Source: JBHICC01 sp046759385 (GTDB lineage: Bacteria > Pseudomonadota > Gammaproteobacteria > Acidiferrobacterales > SPGG2). From it: DNA of 64,000 nucleotides. The notes beneath the pieces are model-generated. The model saw nothing but the letters and a program-made list of their open reading frames with translations. It searched no databases and was not told the origin of the DNA. The position numbers were made by a program, and so were the translations under genes. The stretch is taken from contig JBHICC010000004.1 in NCBI GenBank assembly GCA_046759385.1, forward strand, positions 1-64,000, in the 5' to 3' direction. This document shows, piece after piece, positions 49,172 through 57,310 of this stretch (its first letter is position 1; each line of letters opens with the position of its first letter).

Positions 49172-50494
49172 ATGATATTCAAGAAACTAGGCGTAATAAG
49201 CCTGGGAGCGGCGACTGCCGTCTCGGGGCTGTTCGCCACGCAAGCGGTGGCGCAGAACGAGCAATTCATTCCTATGCTCGTGTACCGCACGGGCCCTTAC
49301 GCCCCCAGCGGCATTCCCGTGGCCAACGGCTTCCGTGATTACTATACCTTGATCAACAAACGCGACGGCGGCATCAACGGGGTGAAGATTGTCTTCGAGG
49401 AGTGCGAGACCCAGTACAACACCAAGCTCGGCGTCGAGTGCTACGAGAAGCTGAAGAACAAAGGGCCCACCGGGGCGGCCCTCGTCAATCCCTACAGCAC
49501 CGGTATTACCTACCAGCTGATCCCGAAAGCCCCTGTGGACAAGATTCCGATCTTATCTATGGGCTATGGTCGAACGGCGGCTGCCGATGGCACGGTGTTT
49601 GAGTGGGCGTTCAACTTCCCGACCAGCTACTGGAGCCAGGCTTCCGGCTTCATCAATTACGTGGCCCAGCAGGAAGGCGGCTTGGATAAGCTTAAGGGTA
49701 TGAAGATCGCCCATGTCTACCACAATAGCGCCTACGGCAAGGAGGCGAATCCTACTCTCAAGGTGTTGGCTGACAAATACGGCTACAAGCTAACCTTGCT
49801 GGCCGTCGACCATCCGGGTCAGGAGCAGAAGGCGACGTGGCTGCAGATCCGCAGGCTGCGACCCGATTGGGTCTTCATGTCAGGATGGGGAGTGATGAAC
49901 CAGGTCGCCGTGAAGGAGGCGGCTGCCATCAACTATCCCATGGATCACTTCGTCGGTAACTGGTGGTCCGGAAGCAATGCGGATGTGATCCCCGCCGGCA
50001 AGGGCGCCATTGGCTACAAGTCCACGGCATTTCACTTTGCGGGTACGGGATTCCAAGTGCACAAGGACATCATCTATTATGTCTACGATGGTGACGTGGC
50101 TGTAGCCAAGAGGAACAACTTTGGTGAAGTGCTCTACAATCGTACTCTGGTCAACGCCATGTTCAGCGTCGAGGCGATCCGTACCGCCATGCAAAAGTTT
50201 GGTAACAAGCCAATGACCGGCGAGCAGGTCCGGTGGGGGCTCGAACACCTGCACGTCACCAATCGTCGTCTGAGCGCGCTCGGCATGGGCGGTTTCACGC
50301 GGGGTTTCGAGGTAACGTGCGCGGACCACGAGACAGGCGGCCCCATCATTATCCAGCAGTGGGACGGCAAGAAGTGGAATATGGTTAGTGATTGGGTTCC
50401 AACGATGCGCGACGTCGTACGGCCCATGATCGAGAAAGCCGCGGCAGAATACGCCAAGGAGAACAACATCGCGCCGCGCAAGTGCGCCGGTTGA
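49172..50494 (+). CDS. livK: Liv-type ABC transporter substrate-binding protein
   Basis: 440 residues with a Sec signal peptide (MIFKKLGVISLGAATAVSGL), cleaved near QAVA-QN. TAGGAGGAGATC before the ATG is an excellent ribosome-binding site. The fold is the type I periplasmic receptor: YRTGPYAPSGIPVANGFRDY, VKIVFEECETQYNTKLGVEC and YNSAYGKEANPTLKV-like HNSAYGKEANPTLKVLADKY. The receptor is longer than Leu/Ile/Val-binding proteins and lacks the classic amino-acid pocket pattern, supporting a hydrophobic or aromatic acid ligand. A 107-bp gap separates it from livM. Confidence 0.93.
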   Translation: MIFKKLGVISLGAATAVSGLFATQAVAQNEQFIPMLVYRTGPYAPSGIPVANGFRDYYTLINKRDGGINGVKIVFEECETQYNTKLGVECYEKLKNKGPTGAALVNPYSTGITYQLIPKAPVDKIPILSMGYGRTAAADGTVFEWAFNFPTSYWSQASGFINYVAQQEGGLDKLKGMKIAHVYHNSAYGKEANPTLKVLADKYGYKLTLLAVDHPGQEQKATWLQIRRLRPDWVFMSGWGVMNQVAVKEAAAINYPMDHFVGNWWSGSNADVIPAGKGAIGYKSTAFHFAGTGFQVHKDIIYYVYDGDVAVAKRNNFGEVLYNRTLVNAMFSVEAIRTAMQKFGNKPMTGEQVRWGLEHLHVTNRRLSALGMGGFTRGFEVTCADHETGGPIIIQQWDGKKWNMVSDWVPTMRDVVRPMIEKAAAEYAKENNIAPRKCAG

Positions 50495-50501
50495 CGCGTA
50501 C

Positions 50502-51317
50502 GTGACGGCCGACGGCACGCCGCTACTGGCCGTCAACAACATCGAGGTGATCTATGACCATGTCATCTTGGTGTTGAAAGGTGTTTCGCTAGAGGTCCCT
50601 GAGGGGGGTATTGTCGCCCTCCTCGGGGCCAACGGCGCCGGCAAGACCACCACCCTCAAGGCCGTTTCCAATCTGCTCAAGGCTGAACGTGGCGAGGTCA
50701 CGAAAGGGTCGATCGAGTACAGCGGAGAGCGGGTCGACAGGCTTACCGCTTCGGACTTGGTCAAGCGCGGTGTGATCCAGGTCATGGAAGGTCGGCGCTG
50801 TTTTGAGCATCTGACCGTGGAGGAAAACCTGCTGAGCGGTGCCTATGCGCGTACGGATGGCCGTGCCGCCATTGGGCAGGATCTGGAGATGGTCTACAAG
50901 TACTTCCCGCGCTTGAAAGAGCGGCGCTCCGGGCAAGCAGGCTACATCTCCGGCGGTGAGCAACAGATGACGGCGCTCGGTCGCGCCTTGATGTCGCGGC
51001 CTAAGATGATCTTACTCGATGAGCCGTCGATGGGGCTGGCACCACAACTGGTCGAGGAGATTTTCGACATTGTCAAACGGCTCAACGAGAACGAAAAAGT
51101 CAGTTTCTTGCTCGCTGAGCAGAATACCAATATGGCGCTGCATTACTCACAGTACGGTTACATCTTGGAGAACGGACGCGTTGTGCTCGATGGTGACGCC
51201 AAGACATTGTCCGAGAATGAGGACGTCAAGGAATTCTATCTCGGCGTGAGCGGCGAGAAGCGCAGAAGCTTCCGCGACTTCAAGCACTACCGCCGCCGCA
51301 AGCGCTGGCTGGCGTAA
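50502..51317 (+). CDS. livF: Liv-type ABC transporter ATPase LivF
   Basis: 271 residues from GTG 50502, 7 bases after the receptor gene stop. Walker A is GANGAGKTTTLKAVS, the signature is YISGGEQQMTALGRALMSRP, Walker B is MILLDEPSMGLAPQLVEEIF, and LLAEQNTNMALHYSQYGYIL is the H-loop region, all of LivF type. An additional basic tail (SFRDFKHYRRRKRWLA) follows the usual end. It completes the ABC importer GHMKF. Confidence 0.95.
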   Translation: MTADGTPLLAVNNIEVIYDHVILVLKGVSLEVPEGGIVALLGANGAGKTTTLKAVSNLLKAERGEVTKGSIEYSGERVDRLTASDLVKRGVIQVMEGRRCFEHLTVEENLLSGAYARTDGRAAIGQDLEMVYKYFPRLKERRSGQAGYISGGEQQMTALGRALMSRPKMILLDEPSMGLAPQLVEEIFDIVKRLNENEKVSFLLAEQNTNMALHYSQYGYILENGRVVLDGDAKTLSENEDVKEFYLGVSGEKRRSFRDFKHYRRRKRWLA

Positions 51318-51340
51318 TCCTGGAAGACAAGGCAACAAAA

Positions 51341-51395
51341 ACGCAAAGGCGCGAAGTGCGCTCATCTGGAAACGCCCATTCGAGGGTCTTTGCGT
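51341..51395. repeat. Intergenic repeat with ACGCAAAG arms, copy 2
   Basis: ACGCAAAG (51341-51348) and CTTTGCGT (51388-51395) form an inverted repeat with a 39-bp spacer between livF and the PaaK-like gene. The right arm continues TGAGTTGTTG, matching the CGAGTAGTT flank of copy 1 at 7720. Both copies share arms but have different spacers. Confidence 0.7.
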
Positions 51396-51410
51396 TGAGT
51401 TGTTGGGCGA

Positions 51411-52661
51411 ATGAGCATGGGCGCGGAGCACGAATACTTTGACGAACTTGAGACCCGTGATCCCGAGCAGCGGCGAACGGCCCAGTTCGAAGCACTGCCC
51501 AAGCAAATTGCGTATGCTCAGCGCCATTCTCCGGCGTTCGGCCGTATCCTTTCGGGGATAAATGGCGCTGACATTATTACGCCTGAGGCCTTGGCCCAGC
51601 TTCCGATCACACGCAAGTCTGAGCTGGTGGAGTTACAGCGCCAAGCACCCCCTTTTGGCGGCCTCGCGACGGTGCAACCGGGCAAGGTTGCAAAGATCTT
51701 CTCCTCACCCGGACCGATCTACGAACCGGAAGCCCATCGACGTGACTACTGGCGCGTTGCGCGTGCATTGTTCGCTGCGGGTTTCCGTGAAGGAGATCTT
51801 ATTTACAATACGTTTAGCTACCATTTGACGCCAGCGGGTTCGATGGTCGAGACGGGTGCCCATGCGCTCGGCTGCGCGGTCGTCCCCGGTGGTGTAGGGC
51901 AGACCGAGCTGCAACTACAAGCGATCGTCGATCTGCGACCCGATGGCTACGTCGGAACACCGTCTTTCTTGAAAATCCTGCTCGCTAAGGGCAATGAAAC
52001 CGGCGCTGACATGTCAAGCTTGCGCAAAGCTGAGGTGTCGGGCGAGGCGTTTCCGCTTAGCCTGCGAAACGAGTTCAAGGATCATGGCATTGAAACGCTG
52101 CAAAGCTACATTACCGCAGACCTCGGCTTGATCGCTTACGAGTCACCGGCACGAGAAGGGATGATCATCGACGAAGGCGTTATTGTCGAGTTCGTGCGTC
52201 CCGGCACGGGGGATGTTGTTGCCGAGGGCGATATCGGCGAAGTTGTGGTGACGACTTTCAATCCGGAATACCCTCTGATCCGGTTCGCGACCGGGGACTT
52301 GTCTGCAGTGATGCCGGGTTTAAGCCCTTGTGGTCGCACTAACCTCCGAATCAAAGGTTGGCTTGGCCGTGCCGATCAAACCACCAAGGTGCGCGGCATG
52401 TTCGTCACGCCAGCGCAGGTGGCTCAGATTACCAAACGCCATCCCGAGATTAAGAAAGCGCGCTTGATCGTTGACCGCGACGATGTAAAAGACACCATGA
52501 CCTTGCACTGTGAGGTTGAAGGCAAGAGTGGTCAATTAGCCCAGACCATCACTAACACTATGCGCGAGGTCTGTAAGCTGCGCGGAGAGGTTTGCTTTGT
52601 GGCGACGGGAAGTCTTGCCAGCGATGGGAAGGTTATCGACGACATTCGCAAGTACGACTAG
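51411..52661 (+). CDS. PaaK-like phenylacetate-CoA ligase family protein
   Basis: 416 residues resembling phenylacetate-CoA ligase along its length: the PEALAQLPITRKSELVELQR start, AEVSGEAFPLSLRNEFKDHG, ILEVFRP-like GVIVEFVRPGTGDVVAEGD, YPLIRFATGDLSAVMPG and the C-terminal WLGRADQTTKVRGMFVTPAQ. The AMP-binding loop, however, reads IFSSPGPIYEPEAHRRD rather than the usual SSGTTG-type sequence. It closes the synthetase/Liv-importer operon after 93 bp. Activity as a ligase is therefore uncertain; it may be a sister family acting on the imported acid. Confidence 0.88.
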   Translation: MSMGAEHEYFDELETRDPEQRRTAQFEALPKQIAYAQRHSPAFGRILSGINGADIITPEALAQLPITRKSELVELQRQAPPFGGLATVQPGKVAKIFSSPGPIYEPEAHRRDYWRVARALFAAGFREGDLIYNTFSYHLTPAGSMVETGAHALGCAVVPGGVGQTELQLQAIVDLRPDGYVGTPSFLKILLAKGNETGADMSSLRKAEVSGEAFPLSLRNEFKDHGIETLQSYITADLGLIAYESPAREGMIIDEGVIVEFVRPGTGDVVAEGDIGEVVVTTFNPEYPLIRFATGDLSAVMPGLSPCGRTNLRIKGWLGRADQTTKVRGMFVTPAQVAQITKRHPEIKKARLIVDRDDVKDTMTLHCEVEGKSGQLAQTITNTMREVCKLRGEVCFVATGSLASDGKVIDDIRKYD

Positions 52662-52735
52662 CTCACTTCCGGCCTTTATCACCCCTAGCAAAGAAGGCTC
52701 GACGCGATGCTGGCGATTTGCACATAATGCGGGCT

Positions 52736-53206
52736 ATGATCGACATTCCAACACTGCGTCGAATCCTGCAAGACAATCGCACTGTCGCCTCGGTTGGTCT
52801 TTCGGCTAACTGGTACCGGCCCAGCTTTTTCGCCGCCAAATACTTGCAAGAACACGGGTACCGCGTCATTCCGGTTAACCCGCGGTACGAAGAGATCCTC
52901 GGCGAAAAATGTTATCCGAGTCTAAGAGACATCCCGGATTCGGTCGACGTCGTCCAGATCTTTCAGCACCCGAGCCAAGTGCCCCCATTTGTCGAAGACG
53001 CCATCAAGATCGGTGCGAAGGTGGTGTGGATGCAGTTGGGTATCGCTAATGAGGAAGCCGCGGAGCGTGCGCGCCAAGCAGGACTAGAGGTGGTAATGAA
53101 TCACTGCATGAAAATCGAACACGGGCGCCTGTTTGGCGGCCTCAATTTTGTTGGTGTTAATACCCGTGTCATCTCTTCAAAGCGAACGAAGGTGATCGCG
53201 AATTGA
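52736..53206 (+). CDS. CoA-binding domain protein (YccU-like)
   Basis: 156-residue Rossmann-fold CoA-binding protein. SVGLSANWYRPSFFAAKYLQ, GYRVIPVNPRYEEILGEKCY, VDVVQIFQHPSQVPPFVEDA and VVWMQLGIANEEAAERARQA are the family motifs, with the conserved Cys of NHCMKIEHGRL near the end. I chose the ATG at 52736 (MIDIPTLRRIL); the ATG at 52727 adds three residues. It follows the PaaK-like gene by 74 bp and precedes metY. Its role is unknown, perhaps CoA sensing. Confidence 0.9.
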   Translation: MIDIPTLRRILQDNRTVASVGLSANWYRPSFFAAKYLQEHGYRVIPVNPRYEEILGEKCYPSLRDIPDSVDVVQIFQHPSQVPPFVEDAIKIGAKVVWMQLGIANEEAAERARQAGLEVVMNHCMKIEHGRLFGGLNFVGVNTRVISSKRTKVIAN

Positions 53207-53275
53207 AGCGTGTGGACAAAGCGTCGGGGCATACATTTGGGCGACGCTTGAGGTTCGAGTAGAGAGGTAAGCACG

Positions 53276-54583
53276 ATGCCTGACAGAGAATTTGGTTTCG
53301 AAACGTTATGTCTGCATGCAGGTCAGTTGCCAGACCCAGCAACCGCGGCCCGCGCCGTGCCGATCTATCAATCGGTGGCGTATGTGTTCGATAGCGCGGA
53401 TCATGCGGCCAGCCTCTTTAATCTGCAGACGTTCGGCAATATTTACAGTCGCCTAATGAACCCGACGAATGCGGTGTTTGAGGAGCGCATGGCGGCGCTA
53501 GAGCGCGGGCGCGCGGCGGTGGCCGTCTCTTCTGGGATGGCGGCGCAGATGACGGCGATCCTGACCATTCTTGAAGCGGGCGACCACCTGGTATCTGCGA
53601 GCACGTTGTATGGCGGCACCGTGACGCAGTTCGACGTGACCTTTAAGAAGTTGGGGATCCAATCGACATTCGTTGACCCGGACGATCCAAAGAACTTCAG
53701 GCGTGCGATCACGCCGAAGACCAAACTGTTGTACGGTGAGACCATCGGTAATCCGCTGAACAACATCCTGGATATCGAAGCGGTTGCAGCAATCGCCGGC
53801 GAGCACGGAATCCCGTTGGTTGTCGACAACACCATGGCGACACCCTATCTATGCCGACCGATCGAGCATGGGGCCGACCTCGTCGTGCATTCGGCAACGA
53901 AGTATATCTGTGGCCATGGCACATCCATTGGCGGCGTACTCGTCGAATCTGGCAGATTCCCCTGGGACAACGGCAAGTTTCCGGCCATGATGGAACCGTC
54001 TAAGGCATATCATGGGATTCGCTTTTACGAAACCTTTGGTGATTTTGGCTACACCATGAAGGCACGGTGCGAAACTTTGCGCACCTTGGGACCGACACTG
54101 AGTCCCTTTAACGCGTTTTTGTTTCTGCAGGGCTTGGAGACTTTGCACGTGCGTATGGATAAGCATTGTGAAAATGCTTTGGCTGTCGCGAAATTCCTAC
54201 AACAACATCGAGCCGTCACCTGGGTCAAGTATGCGGGGCTCCCGGATCACCCTCAGCATGCGTTGGCACAGAAATATCTCCCGAGGGGCGCGAGCTCCGT
54301 CTTAACCTTCGGAATCAAAGGGGGCCTCGAGGCCGGCGTGAAGTTTATCGAGGGTGTGCAGTTCCTGAGCCATCTGGCCAATATTGGCGATGCAAAGACC
54401 CTTGTCATCCATCCGGCATCCACGACCCATCGTCAACTTTCCGAAGAAGAACAGGTCGCGGCAGGTGTCACGCCCGATATGCTTCGCATTTCGGTCGGTC
54501 TCGAAACCTTGGATGACATCATTTGGGATATCGATCAGGCATTAGCAAAGTCACAAGACAAAGTGCAGGTGGCGAGTAGTTAG
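53276..54583 (+). CDS. metY: O-acetylhomoserine sulfhydrylase / cysteine synthase family (MetY)
   Basis: 435-residue PLP enzyme making homocysteine (or methionine) from O-acetylhomoserine and sulfide (or methanethiol). The PLP lysine is in HSATKYICGHGTSIGGVL; other motifs are YSRLMNPTNAVFEERMAALE, AVSSGMAAQMTAILTILEAG, TLYGGTVTQFDVTFKKLGI and the C-terminal SLGDAKTLVIHPASTTH-like NIGDAKTLVIHPASTTHRQL. The length fits MetY rather than MetZ. The last residues VASS and the TAG stop lie within a heptamer repeat that begins at 54569. It stands alone on its strand with its own start (GAGGTAAGCACG). Confidence 0.95.
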   Translation: MPDREFGFETLCLHAGQLPDPATAARAVPIYQSVAYVFDSADHAASLFNLQTFGNIYSRLMNPTNAVFEERMAALERGRAAVAVSSGMAAQMTAILTILEAGDHLVSASTLYGGTVTQFDVTFKKLGIQSTFVDPDDPKNFRRAITPKTKLLYGETIGNPLNNILDIEAVAAIAGEHGIPLVVDNTMATPYLCRPIEHGADLVVHSATKYICGHGTSIGGVLVESGRFPWDNGKFPAMMEPSKAYHGIRFYETFGDFGYTMKARCETLRTLGPTLSPFNAFLFLQGLETLHVRMDKHCENALAVAKFLQQHRAVTWVKYAGLPDHPQHALAQKYLPRGASSVLTFGIKGGLEAGVKFIEGVQFLSHLANIGDAKTLVIHPASTTHRQLSEEEQVAAGVTPDMLRISVGLETLDDIIWDIDQALAKSQDKVQVASS

Positions 54584-54681
54584 TAGCTATTAGATAGTAG
54601 CTAGTGGCGAGCAGCTGGTAGCGGGAAAAACCATCGAAATATCTTCAAACGTATTGCCACTCGAAACTCGCTACTCGCTAA
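54569..54681. repeat. Heptamer interrupted inverted repeat, GTAGCTA type
   Basis: Left arm 54569-54624 is eight 7-bp units: GTGGCGA, GTAGTTA, GTAGCTA, TTAGATA, GTAGCTA, GTGGCGA, GCAGCTG, GTAGCGG. The right arm 54654-54681 is TTGCCAC, TCGAAAC, TCGCTAC, TCGCTAA, complementary in sense. The metY stop codon is inside the first units. Confidence 0.88.
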
Positions 54682-54697
54682 TGGAGAGAGCTCGCTG

Positions 54698-56332
54698 ATG
54701 CAACTCATTGATCCGCGCCAAAAAGATTTTGATGCGATCCATTCCTCGTTTCGATGGCAGGTCCCCGAGTACTACAACATCGCTCTAGAGGTCTGCGACC
54801 GGCATGTGCAGTACGCAGACAAAACCGCACTCTACTACGAGAACGAGGACGGCGAGGCACAGAGCTATACCTTCGGTCAGATTAGGACGCTCTCGGACAG
54901 GTTTGCTAATGTGCTGTTGGCACTTGGCGTAGACCGCGGCGATCGGATCGCCATCGTTCTTCCGCAACGTGCGGAAACGGCCATTGCCCATCTAGCCGCG
55001 TACAAGATCGGTGCGGTTGCACTGCCGCTCTCGATCTTATTCGGACCCGATGCCGTTGACTATCGTTTGCGAAACAGTGCCGCCAAGACGGTAATCACGG
55101 ACGATGCGCGTGTGCCTATGATCGAGGCTATGCGGACGGACTTGCCGGACTTGGAGGTGGTCATAAAGTGCGATGATGACGGCACCGATGCTACGTTCTG
55201 GCAACTTATCGAAAAAGCATCGGACTCATTTGAGCGTGTTGATACGCACGCTAATGATCCGGCCTTGCTGATCTATACCTCCGGTACCACGGGACCCCCA
55301 AAAGGCGCGCTAATCGCGCATCGATCGTTGCTCGGAAATCTGACTGGATTCGAGCTCTCGCAGAACTTTTTCCCTAGAAAGGGGGATTGCTTCTGGACCC
55401 CGGCTGATTGGGCGTGGACGGGTGGGTTGTTGGATGCGCTGATGCCCAGCTGGTGTTACGCACGACCGATCTTGGCTTACGAGGGCGGTAAGTTTGATGC
55501 GGAGAAGGCGTGTCACCTGATTGAAAAATACGGTGTGACCAATGCCTTCGTTCCTCCCACGGCGCTGAAGATGATTCGCCAGATAGGCGACGTCCGGGGG
55601 CGCTTCAGGTTGAAGCTGCGTGGCATCATGTCAGCAGGCGAGGCAGTCGGGGCGGAACTCTACGATTGGGGAAAGGAGGCGCTCGGTGTCGAGATAAACG
55701 AGATGTGGGGACAGACCGAGTTCAATTACCTTGTCGGAAATTGCTCCGCGATCATGCCAGTCAGGCCCGGTTCCATGGGCAAACCCTATCCGGGACACAC
55801 GGTCGATGTGATCGACGGAGCAGGCCGACCAATGTCGACTGGCAAGACTGGCGAGCTCGCGGCGAAACGCGGCGATCCGGTTATGTTTCTTGGCTACTGG
55901 CGCAACGAAGAGGCGACGCGCGAAAAGTTTGTTGGCGAGTGGTTTTGCACTGGAGACATCGGGTACCGCGACGAGGATGAATACCTCTGGTTCGTTGGAC
56001 GTAAGGATGACGTTATCTCAAGCGCAGGCTATCGCATTGGTCCGGGAGAGATCGAGGACTGCCTATTGAAGCATCCAGCGGTAGCGCAGGCGGCGGTCGT
56101 TGGCAGCCCCGACGAGCTACGCGGCAATGTTGTCAAAGCGTATATTGTACTGGCGCGTGGGTATCAGTCGTCGAATGAGCTCAGGAAGGAAATCCAAGAA
56201 TCCGTGCGCACGCGGCTGGCCGCATACGAGTATCCACGGCAAATTGAGTTCATCGATGAGCTGCCGATGACAACCACCGGCAAAGTCCGGCGGGTAGAGC
56301 TGCGCCAACGCGACCTTCCTCATAAGGGCTGA
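54698..56332 (+). CDS. AMP-binding acyl-CoA synthetase (medium-chain type)
   Basis: 544 residues; the ATG at 54698 follows GGAGAGAGC. Nucleotide motif IYTSGTTGPPKGALIAHRSL, then EMWGQTEFNYLVGNCSA, GEWFCTGDIGYRDEDEYLWF and the C-terminal PMTTTGKVRRVELRQRDLP. Overall it is closest to AcsM-type medium-chain or acetyl-CoA-like synthetases (EYYNIALEVCDRHVQYADK, AVALPLSILFGPDAV). It lies between the heptamer element and the convergent HinT gene. It is unlike the two synthetases at 9134 and 36117, so a different chain length is likely. Confidence 0.94.
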   Translation: MQLIDPRQKDFDAIHSSFRWQVPEYYNIALEVCDRHVQYADKTALYYENEDGEAQSYTFGQIRTLSDRFANVLLALGVDRGDRIAIVLPQRAETAIAHLAAYKIGAVALPLSILFGPDAVDYRLRNSAAKTVITDDARVPMIEAMRTDLPDLEVVIKCDDDGTDATFWQLIEKASDSFERVDTHANDPALLIYTSGTTGPPKGALIAHRSLLGNLTGFELSQNFFPRKGDCFWTPADWAWTGGLLDALMPSWCYARPILAYEGGKFDAEKACHLIEKYGVTNAFVPPTALKMIRQIGDVRGRFRLKLRGIMSAGEAVGAELYDWGKEALGVEINEMWGQTEFNYLVGNCSAIMPVRPGSMGKPYPGHTVDVIDGAGRPMSTGKTGELAAKRGDPVMFLGYWRNEEATREKFVGEWFCTGDIGYRDEDEYLWFVGRKDDVISSAGYRIGPGEIEDCLLKHPAVAQAAVVGSPDELRGNVVKAYIVLARGYQSSNELRKEIQESVRTRLAAYEYPRQIEFIDELPMTTTGKVRRVELRQRDLPHKG

Positions 56333-56342
56333 AAAGGCCGCG

Positions 56343-56699
56343 TCAGTCTCTGCGTATCAACATGGGGCCGAGTCGCCGTCCGCCCAATAGATGCATGTGC
56401 AAGTGGTAGACCTCTTGCCCGCCATTGCGTCCACAGTTGATGATCAAGCGATAGCCTTCGTCTGCAATTCCTTGTTGTTTGGCGATCTGTGCCGCTACGA
56501 CGAACATGTGCCCGAGTGCCGCTTCATCTTCGACCACGACATCGTTGACCGTCGGGATCACTTTGTTGGGAAGAATCAGCACATGGGTCGGGGCTTGTGG
56601 ACGTATATCAGCGAATGCCGTCACGCGATCGTCCTGGAACACAATGTCGGCTGGAATTTCGCGCCTAATGATTTGGCTGAAGATGGTTTCTTCTGACAT
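56343..56699 (-). CDS. hinT: HinT-like histidine triad nucleotide-binding protein
   Basis: 118 residues from the ATG at 56699 (MSEETIFSQIIRREIPADIV), preceded by AAAGGAGGACA. The His triad is VYHLHMHLLGGRRLG, and FQDDRVTAFADIRPQAPTHV is the usual N-terminal half. It is the Hint branch (a purine nucleoside phosphoramidase), unlike the Fhit-like protein at 43628. It is divergent from the hotdog thioesterase at 56858 over a region with a 10-bp inverted repeat. Confidence 0.94.
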   Translation of the reverse strand: MSEETIFSQIIRREIPADIVFQDDRVTAFADIRPQAPTHVLILPNKVIPTVNDVVVEDEAALGHMFVVAAQIAKQQGIADEGYRLIINCGRNGGQEVYHLHMHLLGGRRLGPMLIRRD

Positions 56700-56732
56700 G
56701 GACGAATGTCCTCCTTTATAATACGTCTGATA

Positions 56733-56781
56733 CGAAGCGCGCTCGGCAAGCTGTGCATTATACAGCCCGCGGCGCGCTTCG
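56733..56781. repeat. Nested inverted repeat in hinT/thioesterase intergenic region
   Basis: CGAAGCGCGC (56733-56742) pairs exactly with GCGCGCTTCG (56772-56781), enclosing a second pair GCTGT/ACAGC (56750-56754 and 56762-56766) with a 7-base A/T-rich loop. It sits between two divergent starts and near a TATTATAAAG sequence that could be the hinT -10 region. It may be an operator or a folded leader. Confidence 0.5.
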
Positions 56782-56857
56782 AACGATCGGTCGCGCCATA
56801 AATAAGAATATGAACCGTTGTTCACGTGTAGGCTACCCCAGATAGGTTTAGGTCGCG

Positions 56858-57310
56858 GTGCCGGAAGCCACGTTAAGAGAAAACGAAACCCGGGATCGTT
56901 TTGCCTATTTCCTGGTGATCCCGACGCGTTGGATGGACAATGACATTTACGGACACGTAAACAACGTCGTCTATTATGCTTACTTTGACACGTTGATCAC
57001 GCGCTATCTCATCGACCGGGCTGACTTCGACATACACACAGGTGTGGTCGCTCCGTTTACGGTAGAGAATATGTGTCGTTTTCACCGTTCGCTGGCTTTT
57101 CCCGAAATTATCGATGGCGGTTTGCGCGTAGCGCACCTCGGTCGATCCAGTATCCGTTACGAGATCGGTTTGTTCACCCAAGGAAGAGACGACGCTGCTG
57201 CAGCGGGCTACTTCGTCGATGTGTTTGTCGATCGCGACACGAATAAATCGGTGCCTATCCCTGAAAACGTGCGTACGGCGCTAGACGAATTGGTCTTAGA
57301 ACGCTCGTGA
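56858..57310 (+). CDS. YbgC/4HBT-type acyl-CoA thioesterase
   Basis: 150-residue hotdog thioesterase of the 4-hydroxybenzoyl-CoA thioesterase/YbgC type, starting at GTG 56858. The motif IPTRWMDNDIYGHVNNVVYY includes the catalytic Asp (DxDxxGHVNN), followed by AYFDTLITRYL. The strand VENMCRFHRSLAFPEIIDGG and RSSIRYEIGLFTQGRDDAAA are also typical. Its stop overlaps the GTG start of the ABC ATPase by 4 bases, so it is co-translated with the FetAB-like genes, though a functional link is unclear. Confidence 0.93.
   Translation: MPEATLRENETRDRFAYFLVIPTRWMDNDIYGHVNNVVYYAYFDTLITRYLIDRADFDIHTGVVAPFTVENMCRFHRSLAFPEIIDGGLRVAHLGRSSIRYEIGLFTQGRDDAAAAGYFVDVFVDRDTNKSVPIPENVRTALDELVLERS

Noticed and set aside
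54569..54681. CRISPR array or tRNA-like structure in the heptamer repeat regions
   Set aside because: Units are 7 bp with no spacers of about 30 bp, and the arms are complementary rather than direct repeats throughout.
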